Assembly: GCA_050291725.1 (NCBI GenBank) | Contig: JBNKKH010000031.1 | Location: forward strand, 1-64,000 | Source: JAAGZL01 sp050291725 | GTDB lineage: Bacteria > Pseudomonadota > Gammaproteobacteria > Chromatiales > Chromatiaceae | Length of the DNA: 64,000 nucleotides | Direction: 5' to 3' | Shown: in pieces, positions 49,298 to 58,438 of the stretch | Numbering within the stretch: the stretch's first letter is position 1 | Layout: each line of letters starts with the position of its first letter | Translations under genes and position numbers: made by a program | The notes under the pieces: model-generated | Database searches by the model: none | Told to the model about the DNA's origin: nothing | What the model saw: the letters and a program-made list of their open reading frames with translations, nothing else

Positions 49298-49921
49298 ATG
49301 GCCCAGTTTTTCCATATACATCCAGATAACCCTCAGCTACGTCTGATTCGCCAGGCTGTGGAGATTATTAATCAGGGCGGACTAATCGTATATCCCACTG
49401 ACTCCAGCTACGCCCTTGGGTGTCAGATAGGTAATAAATCTGCCATGGATCGGATACGCCGTATCCGCAAGCTGGATCAGAAACACAACTTTACCCTGGT
49501 GTGTCGGGATCTCTCTGAGATTTCTACCTACGCTAAGGTGGATAACCAGCACTATCGTCTGCTGAAAACCCTTACTCCCGGTCCCTATACCTTCATCCAC
49601 AAGGCCACCAAGCAGGTACCCAGGCGTCTACAGAATGTCAAACGTAAGACTATCGGCATCCGGGTGCCGGAGAACAAGATAGCCCATCTATTGCTTGAGG
49701 AGCTGCGAGAGCCGATTATGAGTTCCACCTTGATCCTTCCCGGTGAGGAGTTGCCTATGACCGATCCAGATGAGATGCGGGATGTTCTGGATTATGATGT
49801 GGATGTGATCATAGATGGGGGCCACTGCGGATTTGAGCCAACAACCGTGCTGATAATGGAGGATGAGAAGCCTTGGGTGGCGCGCAAAGGTAAGGGTGAT
49901 TACTCCTTATTTGAAGATTGA
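49298..49921 (+). CDS. yciO: YciO-type Sua5/YrdC-family protein
   Basis: A 207-residue member of the Sua5/YrdC/YciO family. It shows GGLIVYPTDSSYALGCQIGN, FTLVCRDLSEIS, PGPYTFIHKAT, RKTIGIRVPENKIA and STLILPGEELPM. The family makes threonylcarbamoyl-AMP for tRNA t6A; the YciO branch is related, but its activity is less certain. Probable operon with rnm and the downstream protease and trpS genes. Confidence 0.93.
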   Translation: MAQFFHIHPDNPQLRLIRQAVEIINQGGLIVYPTDSSYALGCQIGNKSAMDRIRRIRKLDQKHNFTLVCRDLSEISTYAKVDNQHYRLLKTLTPGPYTFIHKATKQVPRRLQNVKRKTIGIRVPENKIAHLLLEELREPIMSSTLILPGEELPMTDPDEMRDVLDYDVDVIIDGGHCGFEPTTVLIMEDEKPWVARKGKGDYSLFED

Positions 49922-49968
49922 GTGTCATATCTCCTGTGCTGATTTGATTGGAGCTGTATAATCTCCCG

Positions 49969-50649
49969 ATGGGTAATCTAGATATAGTTCAGAAAATTGC
50001 AGTATTGGTGCTGCCAGTGCTTTTTGCCATAACCGTGCATGAGGCGGCCCATGGCTGGATGGCCAACCGCCTGGGGGATGCTACAGCTAGAATGCTGGGG
50101 CGAATCACCCTTAATCCCTTAAAACATATAGATCCGGTGGGGACGGTGCTGCTGCCCCTAGCCATGTTTGTGTTTGCCGGATTTCTGTTTGGATGGGCCA
50201 AGCCGGTACCGGTTAACTGGCGCAACCTGAATAACCCCAAGCGGGATATGGGGTTTGTGGCTATGGCCGGGCCTGGAATCAACCTGATAATGGCATTGAT
50301 TTGGGCTCTGTTGGTGAAGATTGGCGTTCTGTTGTTAGGGGTATCCGAATGGGTCGCGATCCCTCTGGTCTATATGGGCAGCGCCGGGGTATTGATAAAC
50401 GTGGTATTGATGGTGTTGAACTTGATGCCCATACTGCCACTGGATGGTGGGCGAGTGCTGGTTTCGCTTCTGCCGCCCAAGTATGCCATCAGCTACTCCC
50501 AGCTTGAACCTTATGGCATGGTGCTCGTAGTGCTGCTATTGGTTACAGGTGTATTGGGTAAAGTGATGTGGCCCATAATACAATTTACTGTAGGGGTTCT
50601 TCCCGCGTCCGATGTGGTTTGGCGGGTAATAACAATACTGTTTGCTTAA
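49969..50649 (+). CDS. Site-2 protease-family zinc metalloprotease (M50)
   Basis: A 226-residue integral membrane protein with about five helices. The catalytic HExxH motif is VHEAAHGWMANRLGD near the first helix, and the third ligand lies in NLMPILPLDGGRVL. RITLNPLKHIDPVGT is a family signature. The protein lacks a PDZ domain, as in the small YwhC-like branch. The frame is open to TTG 49948; ATG 49969 is preferred from homology. Targets are unknown. It sits directly upstream of trpS, a common arrangement. Confidence 0.92.
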   Translation: MGNLDIVQKIAVLVLPVLFAITVHEAAHGWMANRLGDATARMLGRITLNPLKHIDPVGTVLLPLAMFVFAGFLFGWAKPVPVNWRNLNNPKRDMGFVAMAGPGINLIMALIWALLVKIGVLLLGVSEWVAIPLVYMGSAGVLINVVLMVLNLMPILPLDGGRVLVSLLPPKYAISYSQLEPYGMVLVVLLLVTGVLGKVMWPIIQFTVGVLPASDVVWRVITILFA

Positions 50650-50665
50650 TAGTGAGGAAAAATAG

Positions 50666-51883
50666 TTGAATACCGTTCCTTCGCAACATGCGCGTGTCCT
50701 TTCTGGAATGCGTCCTACCGGGCGTCTGCATCTGGGGCACTACCATGGCGTGCTAAAAAACTGGGTCGAGCTGCAACATGAGTACGAATGTTTTTTCTTC
50801 GTTGCTGACTGGCACGCCCTGACCACCCACTATGAAGATCCCTCCATCATTCAGGAGAGCGTCTGGGATATGGTAATAGATTGGCTGGCTGCCGGAGTAA
50901 ACCACGGCGAGGCCAAGCTGTTTATTCAGTCCATGGTGCCGGAGCATGCGGAGCTACACCTGCTGCTCTCAATGATTACCCCTCTGGGCTGGCTGGAGCG
51001 TGTGCCCAGCTACAAAGACCAGCAGGAAAAGCTTAAGGAGCGGGATCTGGCAACCTACGGTTTCTTAGGTTATCCACTGCTTCAGGCCGCAGATATTCTC
51101 ATCTACAAGGCCGGTATGGTCCCTGTGGGTGAAGATCAGGTGGCCCATGTGGAGCTGACCCGTGAGGTGGCGCGCCGCTTCAATCACATCTATGGACGTG
51201 AGCCGGGCTTTGAACAGGCGGCAGAACAGGCGGTAAAGAAGATGGGCAAAAAGAACGCCAAACTCTTCACCAAGTATCGCAAAGGCTATCAGGAGCAGGG
51301 GGATCAGGAGGCGCTTGAGGCAGCCAGAGCCCTGCTTGAGGGCCAGCAAAATATCGGTGTGGCCGATAGGGAGCGCCTGTTCGGTTATATTGAGGGTGGT
51401 GGTCGTCTGATTCTGGCTGAGCCTCAGCCCCTATTGACCAAGGCATCCAAGATGCCAGGCCTGGATGGACAGAAGATGTCCAAATCATACAACAACACCA
51501 TCGCCTTGCGGGATGAGCCGGAGGTGGTGGAGAATGGGCTGCGTACCATGCCTACAGACACCAATCGGGTACGTCGGACCGATCCGGGAGATCCAGAGAG
51601 ATGCCCTGTATGGCAGTTTCATCTGGTCTATTCTGATGAGAGTGTTAAGGCGTGGGTGCAGGAAGGGTGCCGCTCTGCCGGCATAGGTTGTATCGACTGT
51701 AAACAGCCGGTGATCAATGCCGTGCTGGATGAGTTGCGTCCGATTCAGGAGCGGGCCTGTGAATTTGAAGAGCAGCCTGATCTAGTTCGCAGTATCATTG
51801 CTGAAGGGTGTGAGGCGGCCCGTGATCAGGCCCAAGAGACCATGGAAGAGGTGCGTCAGGCCATGGGTTTGGACTACAGATAA
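50666..51883 (+). CDS. trpS: Tryptophan--tRNA ligase
   Basis: A 405-residue class-I aminoacyl-tRNA synthetase. It shows GMRPTGRLHLGHYHGVLKNW (HIGH-type HLGH) and DGQKMSKSYNNTI. It is longer than the 334 residues of the E. coli enzyme because of a C-terminal insertion and tail (GIGCIDCKQPVINAV), as in many other Gammaproteobacteria. The start is TTG at 50666 with GAGG about 9 bp upstream. Confidence 0.96.
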   Translation: MNTVPSQHARVLSGMRPTGRLHLGHYHGVLKNWVELQHEYECFFFVADWHALTTHYEDPSIIQESVWDMVIDWLAAGVNHGEAKLFIQSMVPEHAELHLLLSMITPLGWLERVPSYKDQQEKLKERDLATYGFLGYPLLQAADILIYKAGMVPVGEDQVAHVELTREVARRFNHIYGREPGFEQAAEQAVKKMGKKNAKLFTKYRKGYQEQGDQEALEAARALLEGQQNIGVADRERLFGYIEGGGRLILAEPQPLLTKASKMPGLDGQKMSKSYNNTIALRDEPEVVENGLRTMPTDTNRVRRTDPGDPERCPVWQFHLVYSDESVKAWVQEGCRSAGIGCIDCKQPVINAVLDELRPIQERACEFEEQPDLVRSIIAEGCEAARDQAQETMEEVRQAMGLDYR

Positions 51884-51895
51884 TAGGCTCTTGTT

Positions 51896-52726
51896 ATGAG
51901 TTCCAGCGAAGAAACTGTAAGCGAAGAACATCACCATCCTGGAGAGCAGGAGGAGATGCCCTTTGCTGTAGTACAGGGTGCGCCTTGGACCGTCCTGCCC
52001 AAGGACCTCTATATTCCGCCCGATGCTCTGGAGGTGTTTCTAGACGCCTTTGAAGGCCCTCTCGATCTACTAATCTATCTTATTCGGCGTCAGAACTTGG
52101 ATGTTCTGGATATTCCTATTGCCCGTATCACCGAGCAGTACATGGAGTATGTGGATCTGATGAAAGAGTTGCGCCTGGAGCTGGCGGCTGAGTATCTAGT
52201 CATGGCAGCTATGCTGGCGGAGATAAAGTCTAAGATGCTGTTGCCGCGTCAGGAGGATGAAGAGGCAGAGGAAGATGATCCAAGGGCAGAGCTAATCCGG
52301 CGACTGCAAGAGTATGAGAGATACAAGCAAGCAGCTGAAGATATGGATGAGTTGCCCAGGCTGGAGCGTGATCAGTTCCAGGTAGAAGCGGAGATGCAGC
52401 ATAAGAAGCAGGAGCAGAAGCTGCCAGACGTGGACCTGAGAGAGATGCTGTTGGCCCTTAAGGATGTTATGCATCGGGCAGATATGTTCTCAAGTCATCA
52501 TGTACAGATGGAGCCGCTGTCAGTACGCGAGCGTATGTCGCTGGTGCTGGGGGCCATAAATAGTGAGAGCTTTACCGACTTTGTAGAGCTATTTGATGTA
52601 GAAGAGGGCAGGATGGGGGTTGTGGTAACCTTTCTCTCCATTCTTGAACTGATAAAAGATGGCCTTATCGTGATGGTTCAGGTAGATCCGTTTGGACCAA
52701 TTCATGTTAAGGCTGCGTCCGAATAA
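51896..52726 (+). CDS. scpA: Segregation and condensation protein A (ScpA)
   Basis: A 276-residue kleisin that bridges SMC heads. The N-terminal SMC-binding part shows FEGPLDLLIYLIRRQNLDVLDI and YLVMAAMLAEIKSKMLLP, followed by an acidic linker and a C-terminal winged helix (VVVTFLSILELIKDG). An about 35-residue Glu/His-rich N-terminal extension precedes the conserved start. Twelve bases separate it from trpS; scpB follows. Confidence 0.96.
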   Translation: MSSSEETVSEEHHHPGEQEEMPFAVVQGAPWTVLPKDLYIPPDALEVFLDAFEGPLDLLIYLIRRQNLDVLDIPIARITEQYMEYVDLMKELRLELAAEYLVMAAMLAEIKSKMLLPRQEDEEAEEDDPRAELIRRLQEYERYKQAAEDMDELPRLERDQFQVEAEMQHKKQEQKLPDVDLREMLLALKDVMHRADMFSSHHVQMEPLSVRERMSLVLGAINSESFTDFVELFDVEEGRMGVVVTFLSILELIKDGLIVMVQVDPFGPIHVKAASE

Positions 52727-52752
52727 TCATTTAAGTTGCATAGGAAGATAAG

Positions 52753-53679
52753 TTGGCAGAGAAAACCATAAGAGAGATCATCGAGGCTGCTCTAAATCGG
52801 ATCAAGCTGTTCCGCAGGGCCCCGGTAGTTCCTAGTGAAACGATTCCAGCAGAATCTGTCGCTGAGGTGAGTATTACTCGGGAAAGTGATACTGAAGAGG
52901 ATGGTTCAAGCAACCTGTCTCAGATCAAGCTGAAAGAGATTATTGAGGCCGCCCTCATGGCTGCTGGCAAGCCGCTTTCCATTGATAGAATTTCGAAGCT
53001 GTTCCTGCAGGATGAACAACCAGAGCGTGCTGATGTGCGCAAGGCTCTGGAGTCTCTGAGTAATGATTATGCCAATAGACCTATAGAGCTACTGGAGACG
53101 GGAGCTGGGTTTCGTATTAACGTGCGTTCTGAGTATGCGACCTGGGTTTCCAGATTGTGGGAGGAGCGACCACCTAAATACTCACGTGCCCTGCTGGAAA
53201 CCCTCTCCCTGATTGCCTATCGCCAGCCCATAACCAGAGGGGAGATTGAGGATGTGCGCGGGGTTAGCGTCAGCAGCAGCATTATCAAAACCCTAATGGA
53301 GCGCCACTGGATTAAAGAGGTTGGTCATAGGGATGTTCCGGGTAAGCCAGCCCTGTTGGCCACTACCAAAGAGTTCCTAAACTACTTTGGACTTAAAACC
53401 TTGGGTGATCTGCCAACTCTGTCTGAAATTAAGGATCTGGACTCAATTAATCGGGAGCTGGATCTGGAAGAGCCAAATGGTTTTGGCGATGACCAGGAGA
53501 GTGAGGAGGAGAGAGAAGATGAAACGCCTGAGCAGGATGCTGAGGTAGTGAAACTGGAAATAAGCCAGGATAACTCACCAGACGTAGAGGATGAGAAAGA
53601 GGCAACTGTTACCGAAGCAGAACCTGATTCTGTAGCGGAAGCTGATCCTGAGAAACCGGGTGAGAAAGAGAGTGAGTGA
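52753..53679 (+). CDS. scpB: Segregation and condensation protein B (ScpB), with N-terminal and acidic C-terminal extensions
   Basis: A 308-residue ScpB. The conserved tandem winged-helix core begins about residue 58 (LKEIIEAALMAAGKPLS) and includes WVSRLWEERPPKYSRALLETL, SLIAYRQPITRGEIE, VRGVSV and RDVPGKPALLATTKEFL. The N-terminal extension repeats the first helix (REIIEAALNRIK at 7-18). The C-terminal 80 residues are strongly acidic and low complexity. The start is TTG at 52753. It overlaps rluB. Confidence 0.94.
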   Translation: MAEKTIREIIEAALNRIKLFRRAPVVPSETIPAESVAEVSITRESDTEEDGSSNLSQIKLKEIIEAALMAAGKPLSIDRISKLFLQDEQPERADVRKALESLSNDYANRPIELLETGAGFRINVRSEYATWVSRLWEERPPKYSRALLETLSLIAYRQPITRGEIEDVRGVSVSSSIIKTLMERHWIKEVGHRDVPGKPALLATTKEFLNYFGLKTLGDLPTLSEIKDLDSINRELDLEEPNGFGDDQESEEEREDETPEQDAEVVKLEISQDNSPDVEDEKEATVTEAEPDSVAEADPEKPGEKESE

Positions 53680-54493
53680 GACAACACCACAGGGAGAGCG
53701 TTTACAAAAGGTTCTAGCCAACGCTGGACTGGGGTCCAGAAGAGAGATAGAGCGCTGGATTAAGGATGGAAAGGTTAAGGTTAATGGCCAATTAGCCAAG
53801 CTTGGGGACAGGGTAAAGGGAGAGGACCTGGTACAGATCGGCAATCGCAGAATCCGGATTGATCGCATCACTGATATTGAACGTCGGGTAATTATCTACA
53901 ACAAGCCCGAGGGCGAGGTAGTCACCAGAAGCGACCCTGAGGGGCGCCCAACTGCGTTTCGTAATCTTCCTAAATTGAAAGCTTCTGGACGCTGGATTGC
54001 CGTGGGTAGACTGGATATCAACAGCAGCGGCCTAATGCTGTTCACTACCGACGGAGAGCTGGCAAACCGCTTGATGCACCCATCAAAGTCGGTAGAGAGG
54101 GAGTATGCAGTCAGAGTACTAGGGGAAGTGACAGATGAGATGCTTGAGACCCTGGTAAACGGGGTTGAACTGGAAGATGGTCCGGCTAGGTTTGAAGATA
54201 TCGTAGAGTCGGGTGGCACAGGGGCTAATCGCTGGTTCCATCTGGTTATTATGGAGGGTCGCAATCGCGAGGTCAGGCGAATGTGGGAATCTGTTGGCGT
54301 TAAGGTAAACCGTCTCAAGCGGGTAAGGTACGGACCTATAATGTTGGGTGATCGTCTACATGTGGGTAGGTGCCGTGACCTGGAGCCGAACGAGATGAAT
54401 GAATTACTGGCCATGGTGGGTATGGAGGCACAGCCAAAAATAACCAACAGTAGAGGGAAGCCGAAGAAACATTCGGGGAAAAAACGGCGCTAA
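53660..54493 (+). CDS. rluB: Ribosomal large-subunit pseudouridine synthase B (RluB)
   Basis: Makes pseudouridine in 23S rRNA (family position 2605). An S4 domain (GERLQKVLANAGLGSRREIE) precedes the catalytic domain with GRLDINSSGLMLFTTDGELAN (catalytic Asp) and EGRNREVRRMWESVGV. The basic C-terminal tail (KPKKHSGKKRR) is typical. GTG 53660 and GTG 53672 are both possible starts within the scpB 3' end. The stop abuts the next gene (TAATG overlap). Confidence 0.95.
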   Translation: MRKRVSETTPQGERLQKVLANAGLGSRREIERWIKDGKVKVNGQLAKLGDRVKGEDLVQIGNRRIRIDRITDIERRVIIYNKPEGEVVTRSDPEGRPTAFRNLPKLKASGRWIAVGRLDINSSGLMLFTTDGELANRLMHPSKSVEREYAVRVLGEVTDEMLETLVNGVELEDGPARFEDIVESGGTGANRWFHLVIMEGRNREVRRMWESVGVKVNRLKRVRYGPIMLGDRLHVGRCRDLEPNEMNELLAMVGMEAQPKITNSRGKPKKHSGKKRR

Positions 54494-55149
54494 TGTCCTT
54501 CGCACCAAGCGGCCAACAACTGCGACAAGTTTTTGCTCTGCTGTTAGAGGCCTATGGTAGTCAAGAGTGGTGGCCTGGAGATACCCCGTTCGAGGTTATG
54601 GTCGGTGCCATCCTTACCCAGAATACCGCATGGAGCAATGTAGAACGTGCCATAGCTAACCTGAAAGATGCTGAGGTTATGCATCAACAGGGAATTATGA
54701 ATCTACCCACTGATGAGTTAGCGCAACTCATACATCCATCAGGGTATTACAATCAAAAGGCAAAGCGACTACATAATCTATGCCGCTTTCTGCAGGAGAG
54801 TGGCGGAGAGGATGGGCTGCGCAGAATAGATACGGCAACTCTGCGTGACAAGCTGCTATCTATAAACGGAGTCGGTGCTGAAACTGCTGACGATATTCTG
54901 CTATATGCCCTAGAGCGTCCGGTATTCGTGGTGGATGCATATACACGACGCATTTTCTTACGCCTTGGCATGTTACAAGGGGATGAGGGATATGAAGAGA
55001 TCAGAGGTGGTTTTGAACAGGCACTAGGGCCAGACATAAAGATGTACAATGAGTACCATGCACTTATAGTGTTACATGGAAAAGAGACATGCAAAACCAA
55101 GCCGCACTGCGCTCAGTGCAGCTTGACTGAGATTTGTACCTTTAGGTAA
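54493..55149 (+). CDS. HhH-GPD DNA glycosylase, MagIII/endonuclease-III-related
   Basis: A 218-residue base-excision glycosylase. It shows FEVMVGAILTQNTAWSNVERA, the helix-hairpin-helix LLSINGVGAETADDILLYA, catalytic-region Asp in VVDAYTRRIF, and a C-terminal four-Cys iron-sulfur loop (CKTKPHCAQCSLTEIC). The lyase Lys of Nth (GRKTA) is replaced by Glu (GAETA), as expected for a monofunctional enzyme such as the 3-methyladenine glycosylase MagIII. The substrate is inferred only. Starts inside the rluB stop (TAATG). Confidence 0.88.
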   Translation: MSFAPSGQQLRQVFALLLEAYGSQEWWPGDTPFEVMVGAILTQNTAWSNVERAIANLKDAEVMHQQGIMNLPTDELAQLIHPSGYYNQKAKRLHNLCRFLQESGGEDGLRRIDTATLRDKLLSINGVGAETADDILLYALERPVFVVDAYTRRIFLRLGMLQGDEGYEEIRGGFEQALGPDIKMYNEYHALIVLHGKETCKTKPHCAQCSLTEICTFR

Positions 55150-55177
55150 TAACTTCCCGGAAGCAACCGGGTCGTTA
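55150..55177. terminator. Hairpin between convergent glycosylase and csp genes
   Basis: CCCGG-AAGCAA-CCGGG (55156-55171) is extended by TAAC/GTTA outer pairs. It lies at the end of the glycosylase gene and reaches the csp stop codon. No long T run follows, so termination is plausible but not certain. Confidence 0.5.
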
Positions 55178-55381
55178 GTTGATCATCATTACGTTTGCAG
55201 CATGCAGTCCCTTAGGACCCTCATTTACTTCAAACTGTACCTTCTGACCTTCTTTTACTGTTTTATAACCATCCATCTCAATGGAGGAGAAATGGACAAA
55301 TACATCCTGCTCTCCCTCATCTGGTGTTACAAAACCGTACCCTTTAGCGTTATTGAACCACTTTACTATACCTGTAGGCAT
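55175..55381 (-). CDS. Cold-shock-domain RNA-binding protein
   Basis: A 68-residue CspA-family protein. GIVKWFNNAKGYGFVTPDEG holds RNP1 (KGYGFV) and VFVHFSSI holds RNP2; the end is GPKGLHAANV. It probably unwinds mRNA structure. A strong AGGAGG ribosome site precedes the ATG at 55381. The sequence matches CspD/CspA-like proteins equally, so no specific symbol is given. It is next to clpS, as cspD is in E. coli. Confidence 0.96.
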   Translation of the reverse strand: MPTGIVKWFNNAKGYGFVTPDEGEQDVFVHFSSIEMDGYKTVKEGQKVQFEVNEGPKGLHAANVMMIN

Positions 55382-55776
55382 TTACCTTTTCCTCCTCACA
55401 ACAACAAAAACCGCGTTTCTATCTGAATTATTATGTTGATCTAGTTATGTATCCTTGGATGATGATAGCAATACCCCATATGAAAACAGGTATTACTTAT
55501 GTGACTATCCACAGATAGAACTTCACAGTATAGCCATACAAAAAAAATGGTCAAATTATTACAGAATAATTGCAGCGTAAAATATGTGGAAATATAGTGT
55601 ATAGAGCTATAACTATATGAATTATATGGATATAACCGCTATGCGCATTTTTATATATATTCGATATAACCAGAAGATATGATATATAATCGTGCTTTAA
55701 ATTTTGTTTCATGCAGCATCTAGAATTAATCTAAACTCAACCCAATATTATTTTAAACTAAGCTAATATAAGAGAT
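55382..55776. other. AT-rich divergent region between csp and clpS
   Basis: A 395-bp, very AT-rich stretch without a convincing gene. It must hold the csp promoter (minus) and the clpS promoter (plus). The 9-bp sequence GATATAACC occurs twice (55629-55637 and 55663-55671). No terminator or RNA gene was recognised. Confidence 0.5.
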
Positions 55777-56097
55777 ATGTCAGACCAAACAAATAGTGAG
55801 CATGAGGGTGGTCTTGCTGTTCAGGAACTAAAGCCTGAACTAAAGCCTCCAAGGATGTATAAGGTAGTACTGTTAAACGATGACTACACACCGATGGACT
55901 TTGTAGTCGAGGTGCTGGAGTCTTTTTTCCGCATGAATAGGGAAGAGGCAACCAGGGTAATGATGAGTGTACATGTCAAAGGAGCTGGCGTCTGTGGCGT
56001 GTTTACCAGAGATATTGCAGAGACCAAGGTCGAGCAGGTCAATGAGTATTCTCGCAACAACCAGCACCCGCTATTGTGTGCTATGGAAGAGGAGTGA
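55777..56097 (+). CDS. clpS: ClpS N-degron adaptor
   Basis: A 106-residue ClpS. The core YKVVLLNDDYTPMDFVVEVL has the conserved Asn-Asp pair at the N-degron pocket; VMMSVHVKGAGVCGVFTRDIAE follows with the conserved His. It delivers substrates with Leu/Phe/Trp/Tyr N-termini to ClpA, encoded 53 bp downstream. The N-terminal 25 residues are flexible. Confidence 0.97.
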   Translation: MSDQTNSEHEGGLAVQELKPELKPPRMYKVVLLNDDYTPMDFVVEVLESFFRMNREEATRVMMSVHVKGAGVCGVFTRDIAETKVEQVNEYSRNNQHPLLCAMEEE

Positions 56098-56150
56098 CAA
56101 GCTGTTTGCCGGTTGTCATATATCTAGTAGTTGAGTAGGACTGAGATTAG

Positions 56151-58412
56151 ATGTCGATATTAAGCAAAGACCTTGAATTTACCCTAAACCTTGCCTTCAC
56201 TCGGGCGCGGGAGCTCAATCATGAGTTTATGACAGTGGAGCATCTGCTGTTAGCTCTGCTCGAGAACAGTTCTGCACTTGATGTGTTAAAAGGGTGCGGT
56301 GTAGATATTCCTCAGCTAAAAGCTGAAGTTGATTCTTTCATTGATGAAACTACTCCGCTGTTGGATGACGATGAGCGGGAGATTCAGCCTACCATAGGTT
56401 TTCAGAGAGTCTTGCAGCGGGCAGTATTTCATGTGCAGTCATCAGGACGCAAAGAGGTGACTGGTGCCAACGTTTTAGTGGCAATTTTTGGTGAGCAGGA
56501 GTCACAGGCCCACTATCTGTTAGCGAAGCAGGGTATGTCCCGTCTGGACGCTGTTAACTATATGTCCCATGGAGTTACCAGGGCGGGCGACGGCCTGGGT
56601 ACGGGGTCGCTGGAGAGTGATAGTGATGAAGAGCTGGAGTCAGGTACGCCAGCACAATCCCCTCTGACCGAATACACCGCTAATCTGAATGAGCTGGCTA
56701 TTGCTGGGAAGATTGACCCGCTAATTGGGCGCGATGACGAGATCGAGCGTGTTGTTCAGATATTGTGTCGACGGCGTAAAAACAACCCACTCCTGGTTGG
56801 CGAGGCGGGTGTTGGTAAAACTGCTATAGCTGAGGGATTGGCCAAGCTGATAACGGATAAAAAGGTGCCTCAGGTACTTGCTAACAGCACCATCTACTCT
56901 CTTGATCTGGGCAGTCTAATTGCAGGTACCAAATATCGTGGTGATTTCGAAAAGCGCCTCAAGGCAGTTCTGGCACAACTAAAAGATCAGCCGGAAGCGG
57001 TCCTGTTTATAGATGAGATACACACGGTAATCGGGGCAGGTTCAGCCTCAGGCGGGGTTATGGATGCCTCCAATCTGATTAAGCCAGTTCTGGCCACCAG
57101 AGACCTGCGTTGTATCGGTTCAACTACTTATCAAGAGTTTCGTGGAATTTTTGAGAAGGATCGTGCCCTAGCCAGGCGTTTCCAGAAAATAGATGTTACT
57201 GAGCCTACTGAGCAAGAGACATTTGAGATTCTCGAAGGGCTCAAGTCCAGATTTGAATCACATCACAAGGTAAGTTACACCTCTGAGGCGCTAAAGGCTG
57301 CTGCAGAACTCTCCAGCCGCTATATCAATGATCGACATCTGCCGGATAAGGCGATCGATGTTATTGATGAGGCCGGTGCCAGCATACAACTGCTTCCAGA
57401 GGGTGAGCGTCAGAAGACGATTGATGTAGAAGATATTGAGAATATCGTAGCCAAGATGGCCCGTATTCCACCGCAGAGCGTATCTGTTTCTGACGTGGAA
57501 TCACTGCGCACCCTGGACCGCGATCTAAAAATGGTTGTGTTTGGACAGGATAAGGCTATTGATACCCTTACCGCCGCTATGCGTATGAGTCGCACTGGCT
57601 TGGGAGGAGAGCATAAACCTGTAGGTTCGTTTTTGTTTACCGGTCCAACTGGAGTAGGTAAGACAGAGGTTACTAGGCAACTGGCGCTAATCCAGGGCAT
57701 AAAGCTGATCCGTTTCGATATGTCCGAGTATATGGAGCGACATACGGTCTCCAGACTGATTGGTGCTCCTCCCGGTTATGTTGGTTATGACCAGGGTGGT
57801 CTGCTCACCGAAGAGGTGAACAAGCATCCCCATGCGGTGCTGTTGCTGGATGAGATTGAGAAGGCCCATCCTGATGTGTTCAATCTGCTGCTGCAGATAA
57901 TGGACCATGGAACCCTAACCGATAACAATGGACGCAAGGCAGATTTCCGCAATGTGGTGCTGGTTATGACCAGTAATGCCGGGGCTTCAGAGATGAGTAG
58001 GGCCTCCATCGGTTTTACCTCGCAAGATCACAGTAGCGATGGCATGGAGGCAGTAAAGAAAACTTTTACCCCAGAGTTCCGCAACCGCCTGGACGCCATT
58101 GTTCAGTTCGATCCGCTATCACCAGATGTGATTCATCATGTGGTAGATAAATTCATCTTTGATCTGGAAGGTAAGATGGCCCAGAAGAAGGTGACTCTGA
58201 CAATTGAGTCAGAGGCCAAAGAGTGGCTGGCAGAACATGGCTATAACCAGAAGATGGGTGCGCGCCCCATGGAGCGGCTGATCAAAGAGAAGATCAGCAA
58301 ACCTCTGGCGGAAGAGCTGTTGTTTGGGGCGTTATCTGAAGGTGGTCTGGTTCGCGTCTTTGTTGATGACAAAGAGCTGAAGTTCGAACTAAAGGATCAC
58401 GTTGTTCATTAG
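56151..58412 (+). CDS. clpA: ATP-dependent Clp protease ATPase subunit ClpA
   Basis: A 753-residue AAA+ unfoldase. N-domain (LSKDLEFTLNLAFTRAREL, HEFMTVEHLLLALLE), D1 with GEAGVGKTAIAEGL and FIDEIHT, and D2 with FTGPTGVGKTEVTRQLA and LLDEIEKAHPDV. No M-domain is present, so it is ClpA rather than ClpB. Partners are ClpP (not in window) and ClpS. The C-terminal end overlaps a hairpin shared with infA. Confidence 0.98.
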   Translation: MSILSKDLEFTLNLAFTRARELNHEFMTVEHLLLALLENSSALDVLKGCGVDIPQLKAEVDSFIDETTPLLDDDEREIQPTIGFQRVLQRAVFHVQSSGRKEVTGANVLVAIFGEQESQAHYLLAKQGMSRLDAVNYMSHGVTRAGDGLGTGSLESDSDEELESGTPAQSPLTEYTANLNELAIAGKIDPLIGRDDEIERVVQILCRRRKNNPLLVGEAGVGKTAIAEGLAKLITDKKVPQVLANSTIYSLDLGSLIAGTKYRGDFEKRLKAVLAQLKDQPEAVLFIDEIHTVIGAGSASGGVMDASNLIKPVLATRDLRCIGSTTYQEFRGIFEKDRALARRFQKIDVTEPTEQETFEILEGLKSRFESHHKVSYTSEALKAAAELSSRYINDRHLPDKAIDVIDEAGASIQLLPEGERQKTIDVEDIENIVAKMARIPPQSVSVSDVESLRTLDRDLKMVVFGQDKAIDTLTAAMRMSRTGLGGEHKPVGSFLFTGPTGVGKTEVTRQLALIQGIKLIRFDMSEYMERHTVSRLIGAPPGYVGYDQGGLLTEEVNKHPHAVLLLDEIEKAHPDVFNLLLQIMDHGTLTDNNGRKADFRNVVLVMTSNAGASEMSRASIGFTSQDHSSDGMEAVKKTFTPEFRNRLDAIVQFDPLSPDVIHHVVDKFIFDLEGKMAQKKVTLTIESEAKEWLAEHGYNQKMGARPMERLIKEKISKPLAEELLFGALSEGGLVRVFVDDKELKFELKDHVVH

Positions 58413-58433
58413 TTTTCGCCTAGGGGCGAAAAC
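58412..58433. terminator. Hairpin between convergent clpA and infA
   Basis: GTTTTCGCC-TAGG-GGCGAAAAC pairs perfectly over 9 bp with a 4-nt loop. Its first base is the last base of the clpA stop codon. It could act in both directions; T residues occur within the stem only. Confidence 0.6.
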
Positions 58434-58438
58434 AGTCA

